NCBI GenBank assembly: GCA_947044405.1
Contig: CAMRHE010000506.1
Location: 496,001 to 560,000, forward strand
DNA length: 64,000 bases
Source: Leptodactylus fallax
Taxonomy: Eukaryota; Chordata; Amphibia; Anura; Leptodactylidae
Direction of reading: 5' to 3'
Made by a program: the position numbers and the translations under genes. A model generated the notes under the pieces. It saw only the letters and a list, made by a program, of their open reading frames with translations, was not told the origin of the DNA and did not search any database. Positions 1 through 10,017 of the stretch are shown here, one piece after another. How positions within the stretch are numbered: the stretch's first letter is position 1; each line of letters opens with the position of its first letter.

Positions 1-955
1 TGCATTGTTGTGCTGGGAATATTTGCTAACACCTTAGCAAATTTGCATGCAGCCTTTTGTGCTGTGGGGGATGTGACTGCTTCTCAAAGTAGTCTGCGAC
101 TTGAAATCAAAGTACATCTGTAATGTCCTCCCATATCTTGGCAAGGACCCCAGTCGTCCCAGCGGGGAGAGACTGTCCGAAACTGTAGTGATGAGGCTGA
201 TGGAACCATTCATGGACAAGGGCAGAACTGTAACCACGAACAATTTCTTTACATCATTGTCACTTGCACAACGACTGCTTAGCCGGAAAACCACTATCCT
301 CGGCACAGTCAACAAGAGTCGCCGGGAAATTCCTCAATCCGCTAGACAGATGGACCGCACTGAATTCACCACTCAGGTGTTTTCAACCACTGGTGCCACA
401 CTGACAGTGTATGCACCCAAACGAAAGAAGGCCGTCTGCATTCTCAGCAGCATGCACAGCGTGGTTGAGACTAAGGATACCAACAAAAGGAAGCCAAACA
501 CGGTCACACAATACAACCACACAAAGTGCGGTGTGGATGTAATGGACCAAATGGTGCGGGAGTACAGCCTGCATGCAGGAACACGGAGATGGCCAGTCGC
601 CGTGTTCTACAACATGATTGACATGGCAGCACTGAATGCTCATGTTCTTTATCAGGCATGCACTGGGGTGCAGGGGAGACGGGCGGACTTCCTGGTTGAG
701 CTTGCAAAAGAGTTAGGTGGCTCTCATGTGACTGAAAAGAAGGCACGCAAGGAGAAACTCCTTCGGCAATAACCTTCCACATCCAGCCCTGGCAAAAGGG
801 CGAAGTGTCAGGTCAACCATCGATGCACGAACAATTGTGCAACTGAGAGATGTGTTTACTGCTACAAATACACGTGTGGCAAATGTACCAGGGACATACC
901 CAGGCAGTGCCAGGTATGTTCCGACAGTGCAGACAGACTGCTGAGCGAGTGCTGA
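1..955 (+). pseudogene. piggyBac-type transposase relic (3' half)
   Basis: Remnant of a DDE transposase of the piggyBac superfamily (cut-and-paste, TTAA target). The readable frame runs from about position 77 to 955. It shows the CDLKSKYICN/YLGKDP block, an NNFFTS block, RWP and MIDMAALNAH blocks, and GVDVMDQM with a conserved acidic residue. It ends with a cysteine-rich domain (about 806-952) of repeated CxxC/CxnC pairs, typical of piggyBac C-termini. A TAA at 770-772 interrupts the frame just before that domain; the same frame continues after it to TGA at 953-955. The position of the second catalytic Asp (normally DNxFTS) reads Asn. The 5' part is degenerate, with a stop at 74-76, and the element probably began left of the window. 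Almost certainly inactive. Confidence 0.85.
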
Positions 956-1444
956 AATGCTAGTCACACAAGAAGGACATGCCACTCACACACACACACG
1001 CAGCCCCCCACAGCAGCCTATTGTAAATATGTGTGGAATTGTTTTATTCCTTGTATTTTTTTTATTATTTTCATAACAAAAATAAAAAGCATAGAAACAA
1101 ATAACAGTTGTTCTTTTGTATATTTACATTTTTGTATATTTAGATTCAAGTCAATGGGTGCAGAAAAAAAAAAATAAAAATCACAGCTACTTGCGATATT
1201 TTTGTGATCTGTCCCATTGGTCATATAGATCACTCCTCTGGGATTTTTTCGCACGAAAAAAATCGCACAAAAAAAAAAAAAAAAAAAAATCGCAGGAAAA
1301 TCGCACCTATGAAAAAAAATCGCACGAAAAAAAATCGCAGGTGTGCTTGGTGCCATTGAAATACATTGGCAAATCGCAGAAAAAAATTGCATCGCATTGC
1401 GATGCGATTTTCACGCAATTTTTTTTTCGCTAGTGTGCTTGAGG
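956..1444. repeat. piggyBac 3' flank and A-rich TCGCA-motif repeat
   Basis: After the transposase relic come a short CA run (988-1002) and an AATAAA signal at 1081-1086 that could have served it. From about 1160 to 1440 the DNA is A-rich with many copies of a TCGCA/TCGCAC motif between A runs, plus a small palindrome near 1388-1408. The right end (CGCTAGTGTG...GGCCTTAG) resembles the ends of the palindromic MITEs elsewhere in the window, such as the one at 35067. Whether this is the piggyBac element's own 3' end or a separate MITE is not clear. The hAT element at 1453 is inserted directly at its edge. No coding potential is credible. Confidence 0.45.
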
Positions 1445-1569
1445 CCTTAGACCAGGGGTCGGCAACCTATGGCACGCGTGCCACTCTTGGCACGCGAGGC
1501 TTATTCCCCTGGCACGGCAGCGGACTCCTCACCCAGCAGTTTCGATCGGACCAAACACGGCCGAAACGA

Positions 1570-1670
1570 AACTGCTATTATTATACTGTGGGGTCTCTTC
1601 AGACCCCCGAGTATAATAAGCGGAGCCCCCCGGGGAGATGATCAAACATAAAAAACAATGTACTCACTAT
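1570..1670. repeat. Hairpin module (one arm) inside hAT element 1
   Basis: TATTATTATACT and GAGTATAATAA arms flank a GGGGTC/GACCCC stem (about 1577-1619), followed by a CCCGGGGAGATGA-like stretch and an A-rich ATAAAAAACAATG tract. The same ordered pieces occur at about 15308-15400 and 55515-55900. This marks it as a repeated module and not something unique to this hAT copy. Confidence 0.7.
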
Positions 1671-1713
1671 TCCACGCTCCGCAGCCGCTCTGTACTCTTC
1701 GGGCGCTTCTGCC

Positions 1714-2584
1714 TGCAGGGGCCACTATAGAGCATAATACCGTGTGCAGGGACCACTATGGGACATATACCGTGTGCAGGGGCCACTACGGGACATATAC
1801 CGTGTGCAGGGGCCACTATGGGACATATACCGTGTGCAGGGGCCACTATGGGACATATACCGTGTGCAGGGGCCACTATGGAGCATAATACCGTGTGCTG
1901 GGACCACTATGGGACATATACCGTGTGCAGGGGCCACTATGGAGCAAAAGTGTGCTGGGACCACATGGGACATATACCGTGTGCAGGGGCCACTATGGGA
2001 CATAATACCGTGTGCAGGGACCGCTATGGGACATATACCGTGTGCAGGGACCGCTATGGGACATATACCGTGTGCAGGGGCCACTATGGGACATATACCG
2101 TGTGCAGGGGCCACTATGGAGCATAATACCGTGTGCAGGGGCCACTATAGAGCATAATACCGTGTGCAGGGACCACTATGGGACATATACCGTGTGCAGG
2201 GGCCACTATGAAGCATAATATCGTGTGCAGGGGCCACTATAGAGCATAATACCGTGTGCAGGGACCGCTATGGGACATATACCGTGTGCAGGGGCCACTA
2301 TGGAGCATAATACCATGTGCAGGGGCCGCTATGGGACATATACCATGTGCAGGGTCTGCTATGGGACATATACGGTGTGTAGGGGCCGTTATGGGACATA
2401 TTGCTGTGTGCAGGGGCCGCTATGGGACAAATACTGTGTGCAGGGACTGCTATGGGACAAATACTGTGTGCAGAGGCAGCTATGGGACAAATGCCGTGTG
2501 CAGAGGCAGCTATGGGACATATACCATGTTGAAGGGGCCACTATGGGATATAATACCGTGTGCAGGGACCACTATGGGACATTA
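1714..2584. repeat. 30-bp minisatellite inside hAT element 1
   Basis: About 29 head-to-tail units of roughly 30 bp. The consensus begins CCGTGTGCAGGGGCCACTAT and ends GGGACATATA, with a 31-bp variant ending GAGCATAATA. Units near 1741-1870 are almost identical, and divergence rises towards 2400-2550. Because the unit length divides by three, reading frames stay open for 100-137 codons on both strands; these are artefacts, not genes. A shorter array of the same unit lies in the second hAT element (15651-15870). Confidence 0.95.
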
Positions 2585-3395
2585 TTCTGTATAACGGTGT
2601 GTTTTCTATATTAAGGATGTGTTTTTGCACAGAAAACTCCAGCTTTGTTTTTTTTTGTGCAAAAATGCACCAGTTTTACATTGAATGAAAAAGTTCCAAA
2701 TATAGCTGCATCCAGATACATAGTGTGTATTCACCATAAGGATGCTGCCATACGGGGCTCCTGGACACAATAAATTTACCACTAATTGGGGGCTGCACAT
2801 GGACTTTCATTGTTTCTAATCAGAAAGTACAGGAGTGTCCCAGGAAATAGCAGTAAACGCATGTGTCCTAAAGCATCTGGTGGCAGCACTTCTGTGTTAT
2901 GGTTTGTGGTATATGACTTTAGTTTAGGGGTTGTCAGACTTACAATTATTGACCGGCACTCCGAGTACCTCATCTTTGATTTTTTTTATTAAAATCGGCA
3001 CGCCGAACAAAAAAGGTTGCCTATCCCTGCCTTAGACAAATGCTTCTGGTCATTACTCACAGCTGTACCTTGCTCTAAAATTTCTAATTCTATTTAAAAT
3101 ATATAAAAAATGATTAATTGTTTCAGTGCTTTTTTGCTCAAATAAAACTAAACTAAATATAATATGTATAGTCTTTATATTATCAAATACAATAAACTGA
3201 ATAGAACTAACTAGAAACTAAATGGTTAAACTCAATGGAAAACAACAACCTCCTGTGGTGTGACAGTAATGGCCTTAATTACAGAACAAAAGACGGTGAT
3301 TATAGGATGTTAGATAAAATCCTTCAGGTCATTCGACCCGTCTCTGGGTTCCAAAGGTAGAAATGTTAAATGACCCCTCTCTGGGACTTCTAGTG

Positions 3396-3684
3396 TTAAT
3401 CTAATATTTATGACCTATCCTTAGGATAGGCCCTCAATAAGATCTGCAAGGGTCCGACACCAGGGACCCTCACAGATCAGCAAGTACAGGTCAGCTGCTC
3501 ACTCACTGTACAAAGTGTAGTGGTGGCTTTAGGTATTGCACTGCAGCTCCATTGAAATACTGCCCCAACTGTCCCAGAGCAGATGATCTGCGAGGGTCCC
3601 GGGTGTTGGACCCCCACATATCTAATAATGATGGCCTATCCTAAGAATAAGCCATCAATATTAGGAAGTGGACAACCCCTTTAA
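3396..3684. mobile_element. Palindromic TTAA-bounded MITE
   Basis: TTAA occurs at both ends (3396-3399, 3681-3684). Arms containing GACCTATCCTTAGGATAGG and its inverted counterpart near 3630-3655 face each other, and the right end reads GACAACCCCTTTAA. The CCTTTAA/TTAAAGG end is shared with many other elements in this window. It resembles T2/Kolobok-type amphibian MITEs, but the superfamily is inferred from the ends alone. Confidence 0.55.
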
Positions 3685-4191
3685 GAAACTTTATAGCTCA
3701 AAGCTTGGTAAAACTATGGTGAAGAGAGCAGTTCCTGCTATTGCATGTCATCAGTCAGATGACCGTCTAACTGTGTTCTGTGTATATCCTTATAGTGTAC
3801 AATAAGCATCACAAACGTTACAGAAACACTCATCTAAATATATTTTTAGAGAAATCTGATTAATATTTTAGGCTGAGCAATGGTGTCGCTAGCAGGGGGG
3901 GCAGAGGGGGCGGCTGCCCCGGGCCCACTGACTCTGTGGGACCCACCCTGGGCTGCCATTAATACATGCTTTACTAGATCAGTGTCTGCAGATTCATTAG
4001 GGGGCATTATGACAATGGAGGGGGGGGGGATCCTTTATATAAGGGCTATTAGGGGACAATATGAATACAAGTGGGGAGGTTATTTAAGGGGCCATTAGGG
4101 GGAATCATTTATATAAAAGGTCATTAGGTATTTATGTCAGAGGGAATCAGCAGCATAATCTAAGGGAGCAATTAATTTAATTAAGGTGTGC

Positions 4192-4287
4192 CCCTTTATT
4201 AAGGCTAGGGCCCCAGGTAGCGTCCCTTTATTAAGGCTAGGGCCCCAGGTAGCGTCCCTTTATTAAGGCTAGGGCCCCAGGTAGCGT
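4192..4287. repeat. Three exact 32-bp tandem copies
   Basis: The 32-bp unit beginning CCCTTTATTAAGGCTAGGGC is present three times with no visible difference between copies, filling exactly 96 bp. No gene overlaps it. Identity suggests recent duplication. Confidence 0.9.
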
Positions 4288-5132
4288 CCCGCAGCAAAAA
4301 AGCGCTTCAGGAAAAACTGCAGTGGTAATGCATCGTGGTTTATCCCACAATGCTTTTCACAGAAAGTCCGCAGAGGTTTCCTATGCCGCTATGTAAACAG
4401 GGAAGGGGTCACAGAACTTACACAGTTACCACGGTTCATTCAAACAGCTGATCCTGGGGGTCCTGGTATTGGAACACCACTAATTTTCTTTACCATTTTT
4501 TTTACCTTTTAATTAGGAAACACCTGGGGCATTATTAATAAGGGACACTATTTAAAGGGGGTACACAGGGAAGTTATTAATTTAAAGATGCACTTGGGGG
4601 TATTATTCATTATGGGGGGGGTATATTATATATTTTGTAATTGGGGGTAGCAGAAGGATGGGTGTGCAGGTAAGGATAATGTGGGTCAGGTGCCTGGATA
4701 AGTGAGGAGCCAAAGATGTCTGTGCTGCAAACTTTACAGAGATTGAAAGAAGTGGTCATGGCGGCCCAGATGGAAGAGATGGGGAATGTGAACGATTAGT
4801 CAGACACATCACCTGTAAATCATTAAATGTTACTGCCCTGTATTCACCTAAATCGTCTGCAGAGCCCTGTGTACAGCCACTATATACCACTATACAGTCA
4901 CTGTACACTGTGTTCCAAATTATTATGCAAAAAGTGTTTAGGAGTGATAAGGTAAGAATTTTTTTGTTTGTCAGTTAAACTCATTGCTGGTGATGTGTGT
5001 CAGGGCTCTGTATATCACAGAAAGCAATTGCAGACACCTGTGCTAATTAGTTTGGTAGGTGTGTCCAATTAAAGGCAAGACTACTTAAGAAGGCTGTCCC
5101 ACATTATTAAGCAGCCTACATTTTCAGCCAAA

Positions 5133-6144
5133 ATAGGAAAGAAAGAGGATGTGTCGGCTGCTGAGAAGCAACAAATTGTGGAGTGTTTAGGTCAAGGCAT
5201 GACTACAATCAACATTGCCAAGACACTTCATCGTGATCATCGCACAATCAAGAAGTATGTAGCTGATTCACAGCACACGTGTGCGTGCTGATAAGGGAAA
5301 ATTGAGGACTCTTTCCAACAGGCAATGACGTCAGGTTAAAAGAGCAGCTTCAAAAATGCCTTGTCATAGCAGCAGACAAGTTTTTGAAGCTACTGGTGCC
5401 TCCAACGTCCCCCGAACAACAAGATGCAGGGTCCTTCAGAGGTTTGCAGCTGTGCGTAAGCCATCCTGTCGACCTCCTCTATCCACTGCACACAAGCAGA
5501 AACGGCTCCAGTGGGCCAAACAATACATGAAGACTGACTTCAAAACTGTTTTGTTCACCGATGAGTGCCGTGCAACGCTCGATGGTCCAGATGGATGGAG
5601 TGGAGGATGGCTTGTTGATGGACACCCCATGCAAACACGGCTACGGCGCCAACATGGAGGAGGAGGAGTAATGTTTTGGGCTGGAATCATGGGGAGAGAG
5701 ATTGTCGGCCCCTTTAGGATCCCTGAAGGAGTAAAGATGAACTCCATAATGTATGTGGAGTTTCTCAAACAGCACTTCCTGCCATGGTTCAAGAAGAAGA
5801 ACCATGCATTCCGCAGAAAGATCATTTTCATGCCTGATAATGCACCATCTCATGCTGCAAATAACACATCTGCATCTCTGGCTGCTATGGGCATAAAAGG
5901 GGACAAACTTATGGTGTGGCCCCCATGCTCCCCTGACCTCAACCCCATTGAGAACCTCTGGAGCATCATCAAAAGGAGTGTCTATGATGGCGGGAGGCAG
6001 TTCACATCTAAGCAACAGCTCTGGGAGGGTATTCTGTCCTCATGCAAAACAATTGAAGCAGAAACCATCCAAAAACTGACAAATTCAATGGACGAGAGAG
6101 TTCAGAAGCTTCTTTCGAACAAAGGGTCCTATGTGCAAATGTAA
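5133..6144 (+). pseudogene. DD37E Tc1-type transposase, broken 5' end
   Basis: The N-terminal part (GKKEDVSAAEKQQIVECL, a helix-turn-helix region) reads from 5136. The codon where a Met is expected is ATA (5133-5135), so the start seems lost. A frameshift near 5270-5285 and a TGA at 5326-5328 separate it from an open stretch of 262 codons (5356-6144). That stretch carries the complete DDE triad: Asp in FTDEC (codon at 5560), Asp in MPDNAPSH (5836) and Glu in NPIENLW (5950). There are 37 residues between the second Asp and the Glu. This spacing matches the DD37E group described in vertebrates (TRT, to my knowledge). Inactive as it stands. Confidence 0.88.
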
Positions 6145-6365
6145 CATCACCTCGAATAAAGTTTTGGCTCGAAAACTGTTTGATTTCAGCTTGTAATAAC
6201 CTGCTAATGCTTATAATTTCACAATGACCATTTTTTTGTTCTTAATAAAAATGAAAAGGTTGCAAATTCTGCTGTGCATAATAATTTAAAACATGCATTT
6301 TGAGTTTTTATTTTTTTTTTTAAATATACTGTTATCATAGGCCGTTTGTTCAAAAACCTTTCAAT

Positions 6366-6778
6366 TACAGTAATACCTCGTACACTCGTGTTTCCGAATT
6401 TGCGAATTCACAGATTCGCGATATTTTTTTGGCAACTAACATATATAGATTTTGCTCTTTTTTTCTCAGATCTGTGAAATTTAATTAAAAAAAACACCTT
6501 CGCTATTGGGTAGTAGCGTCCTGTTCGTTACGTACCCGGTAATTAGTTTCATTTTACTGTGAGTGTATAAGAAAAATGAATGAATGTATTAATATACAGT
6601 ACTGTACAGTATACTTTAGTATACTGTACAGTACTGTAGGGTAAAGTTTATTGATATTTAGGGGTTAAACATTAGAAATCGGCATTGTAAGCGCTTCTAA
6701 GCGCTTGTACCAAACATTCGCGATTCCTCGCGATCGGTTCTGGACCCTAACCTCGCGAATGTACGAGGTATTACTGTA
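6366..6778. mobile_element. Nested pogo/Tigger-like MITE
   Basis: A 409-bp element (6368-6776) with inverted ends CAGTAATACCTCGTAC and GTACGAGGTATTACTG and a TA duplication (6366-6367, 6777-6778). It lies in the 3' non-coding part of the DD37E element and so is younger than it. CAGT...CCTCG ends are typical of pogo/Tigger-type mariners; there is no transposase. It contains a 44-bp palindrome at 6595-6638. Confidence 0.85.
6595..6638. repeat. Perfect 21+2+21 palindrome in the nested MITE
   Basis: Left arm TACAGTACTGTACAGTATACT, two T, then its exact reverse complement. It could form a hairpin or cruciform. It sits near the middle of the pogo/Tigger-like MITE. Confidence 0.9.
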
Positions 6779-6885
6779 TACTCGAATAGTTGATGACTGG
6801 AAAATTACAATGACTGCAATTCATATAGGTAATTTTGAAAAATATGAGAAAATATTATTTGCATATTAATTTGGAACACAGTGTA

Positions 6886-8363
6886 TAGTGATAATATCGG
6901 TATACCTAAGTTGAGAGCCCACTTGGACATGTTGGCTACCCCTGTGCTGAACCTCTACCTATGCCTAAGAGGCTGAGATAAGAAAGTGAATGACTTGTCC
7001 AGTGCCTCAACTTCTACACTGTCAGTACTGTGCTAGTCCAGCTTACTGCCATTTGGGACAGGCTCTTACAGCCAGCTCAAAACCTACAGCATATCCCTTT
7101 ATACCAGTCTGTATCAGGTCTTTGACTGAACAGTAACATAAAAGTATAACAGAATCTTGGGAGTATTCATCCCAGCCTGCTGCATTTCTTTCTGCCACGG
7201 TAATCAGATTTTTATTAAGATAGATGTAGGTGGAGAACCCATTCAATGTGCACGTACATCTTCTGTGTTCAGTATCATAAGGATGGGTTCTCCATTGGAG
7301 ACCGTCAAAAATCAGCAGAGAAAAAAAAGTCCTGCGTGGTGGACTTTTTTGTCCACCGCTTTCAGTTTCAAAACGATGGACACACAACAGACCCCCATAA
7401 TAGTCAGTGGGGTCCGCCGGGCTCCAAGGACCCAAACGATTGAGAGCCAGCACTAGTGTGACCTGGCATCACATTTAACATATGCAGCTGTTTCTGTGTA
7501 TCAAGAAAGTGTATCCTAAACCATATGTGGACTAGGATTTACCTGCCAATTGAAATCCTCTCATTTCAATATCAAGTATTAATATCAGATGTCGTAAGAA
7601 TATGAGAAGAGTACACCGTTGAGAACCCTGGACTGGACAGGACACTGAATTACTCCACAGCTTTTATGGTGGTGACATATTATTTGGCAGCTCGTGAGCA
7701 AGTTACAAATAAGTTTTCAACATTTCATTGTTTGTCCAGAAGATCTTATGGCCAGATGCCTACTCTCTTTGCTGCACTACAGCCTCAACTCTCCTATAGT
7801 GGTCTACATTCGGTTCACTAAAACCATGGGAAACATACAAATAGGCAATATTCTCAAAAGCAATTAGCCTTAATCTCTGGAGAAACCTGGAAGTATTAAC
7901 TTTCTCTGCAGTGCCACCACCTGGTAGAATTAAGTATTACACAGTGTCAATTACAGCAGATTGACTGTCTAATACAGGACAGGTCCTCCAGTGCAAGAGA
8001 CACTCTTTGTAACCACTGTCCGATCTCACTGGGAGATGACGATCCTGAACAGAAAACCCCCAATAAACAGGGGTTGCAGCAGCTGATATACAAAGTAGGA
8101 TGCAGATAGTGTTCTCTGTGTAATGGCTGAACTCAAGTGAATTTGACCTGATCTGCAGTAACCTGGTCTGGCCACTACACAAAGATTGGAGCTGTCTGCT
8201 TTCTGCTACACTCTCAAGTGATCAATGGCAAGTTCTGAGTTTCAGACATTCAAGAACTATACTTAGGTCATCAATATTTTTAGTCTTGAAAACCGCTTCC
8301 AGGACTGGTCACCGTTCAACCATATTTAAGAAGCTAAGCACAAATATAAAGAATATTCCTCAC
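6886..8363. other. crip2 intron 6 (proximal part), with a MITE fragment
   Basis: There is no exon. At about 7268-7465 lies a degenerate member of the MITE family also seen at 46000, 49790 and 54430: it has TCCATTGGAGAC, a CCCATAATAGTCAGTGGGGTC core and an ACTAGTGTGACCT right end. The rest looks unique. I searched for crip2 exon 7 (HDGxPYCHKPCY...FGPKG) on the minus strand and did not find it. Confidence 0.5.
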
Positions 8364-8458
8364 CTCAGCATGACCACCTGGAGTTAGTGTCTTAGAGCAA
8401 CGTTCACATCTCAGGCAAGGTCGATGCCAGTCCTTCCCAAGGGAGGTCACTTTCTCTG
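8364..8458 (-). CDS. crip2: crip2 exon 6: second LIM domain core
   Basis: A 95-bp exon on the minus strand. The acceptor is TAG just before 8458 and the donor GT(GAGG) starts at 8363. Entering in phase 1 it encodes [15 protein letters not shown] then [17 protein letters not shown]. This is the middle of the second LIM domain with zinc ligands from the W-H-x2-C-x2-C-x2-C pattern. CRIP2 is a small LIM-only cytoplasmic and nuclear adaptor. The exon has the same length and phase as exon 2, reflecting the duplicated LIM domain. The [12 protein letters not shown] sequence favours CRIP2 over CRIP3. Exon numbers assume the usual eight-exon gene. Confidence 0.93.
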
Positions 8459-8827
8459 CTACAAGAACACAAAAACAGAATAAATGCTATTCTTTATTAT
8501 GATAATGAAGGACTTACATGAAGGATATGAAATACTGTACATGCAATCTTATCAGGGACCATATTCATTATTATAATAGACTTGCACTCGGAGTCAGATA
8601 TTCGGAAAGTTTTGGCATCAAAACTTCCAATGATTGGATCAATCCCATCATGAGGAAGATGGGTGTTAGTATGAACATAAAATGGTTGTTATATTTGGGA
8701 CCCCCTCTATTGGCAAATAGAGGTCTGAGACATAACATTTTTAGTGCATTACTTAATTTCAATGGCTCCCCAAGTGATAGCATCAGGACCCTCACAGTGA
8801 GCTACACTTTGATGACCTTTCACTACC

Positions 8828-9120
8828 TCCAGCTCTTCAATAAACACAGCTCTATTAATTTTGGCACAGCAGGATTTTTTTTCTGGTACCCCCACCATTC
8901 CTGAGTAATCACCTGTGTTACTATCACCACAATCACACTCTCTACTGTCAGGTGGGTGGTCCTGGGCTGGAGAAGACAGACAAGGACCGCCCAAATGACA
9001 GTAGAGAGCATAATTGTGCTGAACCGAACAGAAATTACTACTCGGGAACGGTGGGGGCTAGAGAAAAAAAATGTGCCGGAATAAGCCGAGCAGCACCTAC
9101 TGAAGGATGTAAAGAGCTGG
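8828..9120. mobile_element. Palindromic MITE in crip2 intron 5
   Basis: Left arm from CCAGCTCTTC (8829) through a CCCCCACC block faces a right arm ending GTAAAGAGCTGG (9109-9120). The arms meet near 8975 and are diverged (estimated by eye). A foldback of about 290 bp with no coding capacity, filling much of the 763-bp intron. Family not recognised. Confidence 0.6.
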
Positions 9121-9221
9121 ACTTGGCGAAAAATCCTCTTTAAGAGTTAACTTATAAAAATTCAAAAAAGATCTGTTCTGTTCCCATATTATCGTAGTAT
9201 CTTTATACATTATCTTCTTAC

Positions 9222-9290
9222 CAAAAAAGACTTTCTTTTCACAGCGAGGGCACAGGTTGGGTTCTCCTGTAAAAGTTGTTATACTTGAAG
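9222..9290 (-). CDS. crip2: crip2 exon 5: linker end and start of LIM2
   Basis: A 69-bp exon on the minus strand. The acceptor is TTTCAG before 9290 and the donor GTAAGA starts at 9221. In phase 1 it encodes (A)SSITTFTGEPNLCPRCEKKVFF(G/A). It supplies the last part of the inter-LIM linker (TTFTGEPN, a hallmark of CRIP2) and the first zinc-binding CPRC pair of LIM2. It ends in phase 1, joining exon 6, which starts by completing an Ala codon. The downstream intron (8459-9221) holds a palindromic MITE. Confidence 0.93.
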
Positions 9291-9384
9291 CTGAAAGAAA
9301 GAACAGGTACTAAGTTACTCTATAACCATGTATAGGTGGTGTCCTTCATCAGGATGTAAATACTGTATACCGAGAGTAGGAAGA

Positions 9385-9545
9385 TTGTAAGCTCTTGCGA
9401 GCAGGGCCCTCAGTTCCAGTGAGTGAATTGACTATTTCTCTGTAATGTATCTTTTTTTGTCAGTACTTGAACCCTACAAATTGTACAGAGCTGCGGAATA
9501 TGTTGGTGCTATATAAATAAAAATGATGATTATTATTATTATATG
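9385..9545 (+). repeat. LINE/SINE 3' tail (GCTGCGGAATATGTTGG type)
   Basis: Contains TTGTAAGCTCTTGCGAGCAG, then GAGCTGCGGAATATGTTGGT and a TATATAAATAA-type end followed by ATT repeats. The same tail recurs at 22340, 34320, 52240 and 56670, so this is an interspersed retroelement end. It resembles L2-like LINE tails or SINEs that borrow them; family assignment is tentative. It lies in crip2 intron 4. Confidence 0.55.
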
Positions 9546-9651
9546 AGAACCAGATTAGCTGATTTCTTAGTCAAGCTATATACCTGAAGAAGAATGGCCA
9601 TCTTAACTTACAATTTGATAACAGATTTTAGCTCAGCAATTCTAAATCTCC

Positions 9652-10017
9652 TTGAAGGGCTTGTCCAGGAATTTTAGAACTGAAGGAGGAGTGTGGAAAG
9701 GTGAAACACAAATAAAAATAACCATACTGAGTTGGCCCCTGCGCTCCGATGTCCGCCGCCGCAGTCTGGTCCAGCACAAATTCCTTTGCCGGTGGAAGTG
9801 CTGTGCTGCGTTGTGACTGCTGAGGCCACAGGAAAGGAACTGGTGACATCACTCGCATACGTCACCGGCTCCTTTCCTGTAGCTGCTGAGGCCACAGCGG
9901 TCATGTACAGCGCAAGACTTCCACCAGCAAAGGTGCTGAATTTTTTTTTTTTTTTTTTATGTTTCACCTTCCACAGCCTCCTCCCTCAGTTCTGAAATTC
10001 CTGGACAACCCCTTTAA
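9652..10017. mobile_element. Palindromic TTAA-type MITE in crip2 intron 4
   Basis: Left arm GGGCTTGTCCAGGAATTTTA and GGTGAAACA face a right arm with TGTTTCACC and AAATTCCTGGACAACCCCTTTAA. The right TTAA is at 10014-10017; the left is TTGA (9652-9655), one base off. The centre has CpG-containing stretches and a long T run (9939-9959). It shares its ends with the element at 36419-36813. Confidence 0.6.

Larger units (their letters stand above)
1445..3037. mobile_element. Non-autonomous hAT element 1 with 8-bp TSD
   Basis: The element proper is 1453-3029 (1577 bp). It starts CAGGGGTCGGCAACC and ends GGTTGCCTATCCCTG, imperfect terminal inverted repeats of hAT type. It is flanked on both sides by the identical 8-mer CCTTAGAC (1445-1452 and 3030-3037), the target duplication expected of hAT transposition. 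There is no transposase, so it would need one supplied in trans. Inside are a hairpin module (about 1570-1670) and a long 30-bp minisatellite (about 1714-2584). The stretch 2585-3000 is unique-looking AT-rich DNA. Ends and duplication make the identification firm; the exact hAT subfamily is not assigned. Confidence 0.9.
3038..4905. other. Intronic or intergenic stretch without genes
   Basis: No coding exon is recognisable. It contains a palindromic MITE (3396-3684), a GGGG-rich stretch near 3890-4110, a three-copy 32-bp tandem repeat (4192-4287), and AT-rich DNA. If crip2 exons 7-8 lie left of the window, this is inside crip2 intron 6. Confidence 0.5.
4904..6885 (+). mobile_element. Tc1/mariner element, DD37E class
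   Basis: The element is 4906-6883 with TA on both sides (4904-4905, 6884-6885). Its ends read CACTGTGTTCCAAATTATTA and the inverted counterpart TTAATTTGGAACACAGTG. It holds a broken transposase gene (5133-6144). The 3' region is lengthened by a nested pogo/Tigger-like MITE at 6368-6776. Without that insertion (409 bp plus a TA) the element would be about 1.57 kb, normal for Tc1-type elements. Confidence 0.9.

Noticed and set aside
1018..1433. Open frames of 105-124 codons on both strands rich in Phe or Lys
   Set aside because: They come from A/T runs and the TCGCA-type repeat.
1714..2584. CRISPR-like array (30-bp repeats)
   Set aside because: Units are directly adjacent with no spacers, in vertebrate DNA, and lie inside a hAT element. 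The same holds for the arrays at 18311 and 30490.
1658..2614. Several overlapping open frames of 70-137 codons on both strands rich in repeated Cys/Gly/His
   Set aside because: They are translations of a 30-bp tandem repeat; a unit divisible by three stays open in many frames. No start context, splice sites or family match.
5436..6015. Minus-strand frames of 124-131 codons
   Set aside because: Antisense shadows of the DD37E transposase.
1..8363. Search for crip2 exons 7 and 8
   Set aside because: No HDGxPYCHKPCY or GSYIYDxD coding segment was found on the minus strand here.
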